Source of the DNA: Streptomyces sp. MP131-18
GTDB taxonomy: Bacteria; Actinomycetota; Actinomycetes; Streptomycetales; Streptomycetaceae
DNA: 64,000 nt
Assembly: GCF_001984575.1 (NCBI RefSeq)
Contig: NZ_LZNS01000001.1
Span: 2,399,355 to 2,463,354, forward strand
Reading direction: 5' to 3'
A program made the position numbers and the translations under genes. This document shows positions 61,016 to 64,000 of this stretch, piece by piece. Position 1 is the stretch's first letter; every line of letters begins with the position of its first letter. The notes under the pieces were generated by a model, which was not told the DNA's origin, ran no database searches, and worked only from the letters and a program-made list of their open reading frames with translations.

Positions 61016-61042
61016 CAACACGCACGCCGCGACGCGCATTCC
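61016..61042 (-). promoter_or_regulatory. SigR autoregulatory promoter
   Basis: On the minus strand GGAAT (61042-61038) and GTTG (61019-61016) are separated by exactly 18 bases. This fits the GGGAAT-N18-GTT consensus for SigR promoters. It lies about 40 bp upstream of ATG 60975 and should drive the long SigR form, a positive feedback loop known in S. coelicolor. Confidence 0.8.
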
Positions 61043-61072
61043 CCGCCGCGCGGGCCGCCGCCTCGAAGGCCC

Positions 61073-61891
61073 TCAGAACAGCGTCTCCTCCTCCGGTGCG
61101 GGCAGCTCCCGCACGAGGTCGGGCCCGTTGTTGCGCACATTGCTCACGGCCGTGGGCACCGGATGGGCGCGGAAGTGGCCGGGCGGCGGCGGGGCGAGCA
61201 GCGGCCGTATCGCGTCCGCGTCCGTACGGGCCGGATCGAGCCAGGCGTCCCAGCGCTCGGGCGGCAGGGCCAGCGGCATCCGGGGGTGGATGTCGGCCAG
61301 CGAACGCGGGCCCGCCCCCTCGGCCGGCGCGTCCGGCAGCGGGGCGGTCTCGGCCTCGGTGGTGACCACCGTGCACGTCGCCCACCAGGCCCTGGGGTGG
61401 TCGTCGGGCAGCGTGCGGTCGCGCCAGAACTCGTAAAGACCGGCCAGCGCCATCACCGAGCCGTCGGCGGGCGTCACGAAGTACGGCTGCTTCCTCGGCC
61501 GCTTCCGCTTCCCCTTCTCCTCCTCCGCCCGCTCGCCGCCGCCCGTCACCCATTCGAAGTAACCGTCCGCGGGCAGCAGGCAGCGGCGGGCGGCGAAGGG
61601 CCGCCGGTACGCCGGCTTCTCGTGCACGGTCTCGGCCCGCGCGTTGATCATCTTGACGGCCATCTCCGGCGACTTCGCCCAGGACGGCACCAGACCCCAC
61701 CGCAGCGGACGCAGCTGCCGCACCGGCTCGGGCCCCGCCTCCCTCACCGGGCGGTCGAGCACCGCGTACACCTCTTTGGTGGGCGCCACGTTCCAATCGG
61801 CCGGCAGCGCCTGCTCCGGCTCCCAGCGCTCGACCCCGAACAGCCCCACCAGATCCTCTGGCCTACGGCTCGCCGCATACCGTCCGCACAT
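61073..61891 (-). CDS. SRAP-domain protein (YedK/HMCES family)
   Basis: The 272-residue protein begins MCGRYAASRRPEDL; Cys2, exposed after Met removal, crosslinks to abasic sites in single-stranded DNA. Conserved YedK elements are WNVAPTKEVYAV, LRWGLVPSWAK, INARAETVHEKPAYRRPFAARRCLLPADGYFEW (Asn and Glu of the active site), and RMPLALPPERWDAWL. There is a Lys/Arg-rich insertion (KGKRKRPRKQ) after GYFEW. The gene lies next to sigR and diverges from a truncated ABC-2 gene, starting 15 bp away. Confidence 0.92.
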   Translation of the reverse strand: MCGRYAASRRPEDLVGLFGVERWEPEQALPADWNVAPTKEVYAVLDRPVREAGPEPVRQLRPLRWGLVPSWAKSPEMAVKMINARAETVHEKPAYRRPFAARRCLLPADGYFEWVTGGGERAEEEKGKRKRPRKQPYFVTPADGSVMALAGLYEFWRDRTLPDDHPRAWWATCTVVTTEAETAPLPDAPAEGAGPRSLADIHPRMPLALPPERWDAWLDPARTDADAIRPLLAPPPPGHFRAHPVPTAVSNVRNNGPDLVRELPAPEEETLF

Positions 61892-61905
61892 GCGCCCCAA
61901 GAGTA

Positions 61906-62451
61906 GTGCCCACCAGTGACACCCCGGCCGCCCCCTGGCACGTAATCGGGTTGCCGGGCGCCGCGTCGTTCTGCTCACTGCCCGCTGCCGCGGTGATCGT
62001 CGGCATGGTGAGCTTCCGGACGACCGAGGTCACCGGCATCTTCATGATCTACGAGCACACCGCGCGGTTCTTCGCTGGGGCGCTGGTGCTGCTGCTGGCC
62101 GTCGTGGGCGGGGCGCTGGTGGAGGGCGGCTGTCAACTCGCCGTCGCCACCTTCTCGTTCCGCATGCTGTCCACCGGGGCGCTGCGGATGTTCCTCGACG
62201 ACATCATGAACGGGTTCGGCACCTACCCCATGAAGATATTCCCCTCGGCCACCCGGCCGGCCCTCACCTTCGTGCTGCCGCTCGCGTTCGTGGCCTACCT
62301 GCCCACCGGGGTGCTCATCGGGCACACCGGCGGGCTGCACGTCACGCCGTGGCTCGCGTATGGCGCTCCACTGGCCGGACCGCTGATCGCCGCGGCGGCG
62401 CACCGGCTCTGGCGCACGCAACTACGCCACTACCAGGGCACCGGAACGTGA
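61906..62451 (+). pseudogene. C-terminal fragment of ABC-2-type permease (DUF990-like)
   Basis: The 181-residue frame begins at GTG 61906 with a stretch (to about residue 45) not resembling a transporter. From there it reads like the C-terminal two thirds of a DUF990/ABC-2 permease: ALVEGGCQLAVATFSFRMLSTGALRMFLDDIMNGFGTYPMKIFP, then TFVLPLAFVAYLPTGVLIG and GAPLAGPLIAAAAHRLW. The N-terminal helices of a normal 260-residue permease are missing, and no ATPase or partner permease gene is nearby. It is probably a remnant. It diverges from the SRAP gene with only 14 bp between them. Confidence 0.6.
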
Positions 62452-62496
62452 GAGCGCGCCGCCGCGGACTCCCAACTCCCCGGCGGCGTCCGGGCC

Positions 62497-63438
62497 TCAC
62501 TCCGCGAGTGTCTCCAGCGACACCTGCCACAGCAGTGCCGCGGCCTGCGGGTCGAGTGCGTAGCGTGCGACGCCGCTGTTGGTGCCCGGTTCGTTGGGGC
62601 CGGCTTCGTTGCAGTCCTCGAAGTACCGGCCGCCGGCGTCTTCCAGCAGCGGGGAGGTCGCCACCAGCACGGAGGTGGCGGCGCCCTGCTCCGGTGTCTT
62701 CCACGCGGCGCCGGGGCCCGCGGCGCGGCGCATCCGCTCCAGTTCCTCGTCCGTGATGTGCCGCTGGAGGTTGGTCCTGATGCCGCCCGGATTCAGCGCG
62801 TTGACGGTGATCGCGTCGCCCGCCCAGCGCCTTGACGCCTCGACGGCGAACAGCACGTTGGCCGTCTTCGACTGACCGTACGCCAGCCACGGGTCGTACG
62901 GGCGCGCGCGGAAGTGGATGTCCTCGAAAACGACCGGCGACCGCAGGTGGGCGCTGGAGCTGACGGAAACCACGCGTGCCCCGCCCGCCGCGGCGAGCGC
63001 CCGGTGCAGCCCGGTCGCCAGCGCGAAGTGACCGAGGTGGTTGGTGGCGAACTGGAGCTCCCAGCCCTCGGGCGTGCGCGTCTCGGGGGCGGCCATCACA
63101 CCCGCGTTGTTGACGAGGATGTGCAGCGGCCCGTCCCACAGGTCGACGAACGCGGCGACGGACTCCTGGTCGGTCAGGTCGAGGGAGGCGACGGCCAGCT
63201 GCCGGTTGCCGGTGGTCTCCATGATGTCGGCGGCGGTGTTCCGGCCCGCCTCGATATTGCGGACGGCGAGCGTCACCTGCGCGCCCGCGCCCGCGAACGC
63301 GCGGGCGGTCTCGATGCCGATGCCGGAGGCGCCGCCGGTCACGACGGCGCGGCGGCCGGAGAGGTCGATGCCGGAGATGACCTCGGCGGCGGTGGACTCG
63401 GCGGTGAAGGGGGTGGTGATGAGCGGGGCAGCGGTCAT
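62497..63438 (-). CDS. SDR-family dehydrogenase (retinol-dehydrogenase-like)
   Basis: The 313-residue short-chain dehydrogenase has the dinucleotide motif TGGASGIGIETARAFAGAGA at about 36-55, the NNAG box (LHILVNNAGVMAAPE), the catalytic Ser in VVSVSSSAHLRS and Tyr-x-x-x-Lys in LAYGQSKTANVLF, plus NPGGIRTNL after it. This form, with about 310 residues and an N-terminal extension, resembles retinol dehydrogenase/WW-oxidoreductase-like bacterial SDRs. The substrate is not known. ATG 63438 has GGAAAGACC before it. No partner gene is linked. Confidence 0.88.
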   Translation of the reverse strand: MTAAPLITTPFTAESTAAEVISGIDLSGRRAVVTGGASGIGIETARAFAGAGAQVTLAVRNIEAGRNTAADIMETTGNRQLAVASLDLTDQESVAAFVDLWDGPLHILVNNAGVMAAPETRTPEGWELQFATNHLGHFALATGLHRALAAAGGARVVSVSSSAHLRSPVVFEDIHFRARPYDPWLAYGQSKTANVLFAVEASRRWAGDAITVNALNPGGIRTNLQRHITDEELERMRRAAGPGAAWKTPEQGAATSVLVATSPLLEDAGGRYFEDCNEAGPNEPGTNSGVARYALDPQAAALLWQVSLETLAE

Positions 63439-63662
63439 GGTCTTTCCGTCTCGTCCGACGACCGGCCGACGACCGGTACGATAAGAAACGGAGGATTCTC
63501 CGTTACCCTCGGACCGTAATCCGCGCCCTCGCACCCGGCAAGCAGCCCCGCTGCGCGGGCGGCACACGTGGTACACGCAGCGCACGCGGCACACCGGGGC
63601 CCCGGTGGTCCCGGGGCCCCGGTGCGGGGATTCAGCTCGGTGGTGCCGTGGTGCTCAGCGGT

Positions 63663-64000
63663 TTACAGGGGCGGGTAGGCGTTGGCCAGCAGCTCCTGGA
63701 ACTGGGCGGAGAACCAGTGGCCGGAGAGCGGGGCGTCCGGCAGCGCACCCGACATGTTGTGGTTGTTGCGCGGGTTGCCCTCGTAGGCCGGGTCGCACAT
63801 CCCGTCGAAACCCTTGCCCTCGTCGTTCGGGATCTCCTCGCTGGAGCCGTCCGACTCCCCCGGGGGCTTGATCCACGCGTAGGCGTCGATGTTGGGCACC
63901 GGGGACGCGGTCGGGCGCTCGCCGAGGCCCGCACCACTCTGGTTGCACCAGTTGCCGGTCTGGAAGCGGCCGTCGACGCGGCTGCCCTCGACGTAGGCGT
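63663..64000 (-). CDS. Glycoside hydrolase family 6 cellulase, C-terminal end (cut by window)
   Basis: The last 112 residues of a GH6 enzyme are present, running off the window's right edge in transcription-upstream direction. Readable motifs are GSRVDGRFQTGNWCNQSGAGLGERP, then AYAWIKPPGESDGSS and GKGFDGMCDPAYEGNPRNNHNMSGALPDAPLSGHWFSAQF, which include the catalytic-tunnel WIKPPGESDG loop of GH6 cellobiohydrolases and endoglucanases. The product would be secreted and degrade cellulose. The protein ends just after ELLANAYPPL, so any binding module would be N-terminal. Most of the gene lies outside. Confidence 0.88.
   Translation of the reverse strand, partial: AYVEGSRVDGRFQTGNWCNQSGAGLGERPTASPVPNIDAYAWIKPPGESDGSSEEIPNDEGKGFDGMCDPAYEGNPRNNHNMSGALPDAPLSGHWFSAQFQELLANAYPPL

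Overview
The window is very GC-rich DNA. It uses GTG and TTG starts often, overlaps genes at ATGA and GTGA junctions, and carries marker genes such as WblE, SigR/RsrA, DasR, SodN and a UshX/SigH pair. Together these point to Streptomyces or a very close relative, on the chromosomal core near the S. coelicolor SCO5216-SCO5262 block as I remember it. I see no tRNA, rRNA, CRISPR array, insertion sequence or phage attachment site.

Positions 45-13149 form an accessory block, all on the minus strand. In transcription order it encodes a Trypco1-domain protein, a trypsin-like protease with a VMAP-type C-terminus, a MoxR-type AAA ATPase, an SAV_2336-type protein, a 57-residue FxsA-like precursor peptide, a radical SAM/SPASM enzyme, an HExxH-type peptide hydroxylase, and a TIR/NB-ARC/TPR protein of the FxsT kind. 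This looks like an FxS-type cyclophane RiPP system joined to a MoxR-based, NTP-dependent conflict system. It is the most unusual part of the window: the cyclase and hydroxylase are separate proteins, and the precursor lacks the FxSxx tail. A second, broken locus with a related Trypco1-like fragment and the C-terminal part of an HSP90-like/wHTH protein lies at 26660-28287.

Positions 13252-26518 hold envelope and stress genes: a DUF4097/PadR operon and a second PadR/membrane-protein pair (each with paired palindromic operators), an HD protein, a zinc-dependent dehydrogenase, a polar amino-acid ABC transporter, malic enzyme, a methyltransferase, a CGNR regulator, and the nickel superoxide dismutase SodN with its protease SodX. 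Two CPA2 cation/proton antiporters (28291-31209) and the RNA polymerase recycling helicase HelR follow.

Positions 34076-48593 are a developmental and regulatory core: anti-sigma factor and SigH, a lipid kinase, WblE, a PAS histidine kinase, then the das chitin-sugar uptake operon (dasA, dasB, dasC, dasD and a SIS-domain protein) diverging from dasR, with three DasR-box-like sites between them. Next come cstA with a YbdD-like partner, DUF2079 and acetyltransferase genes, and nrdAB behind both a tandem NrdR-box pair and a cobalamin riboswitch. After these are a zinc D-Ala-D-Ala carboxypeptidase, peptide deformylase, the thiol-stress pair sigR-rsrA with an autoregulatory SigR promoter and a coding extension for the long SigR form, an SRAP protein, a truncated ABC-2 permease, a short-chain dehydrogenase, and the end of a GH6 cellulase cut by the window edge.
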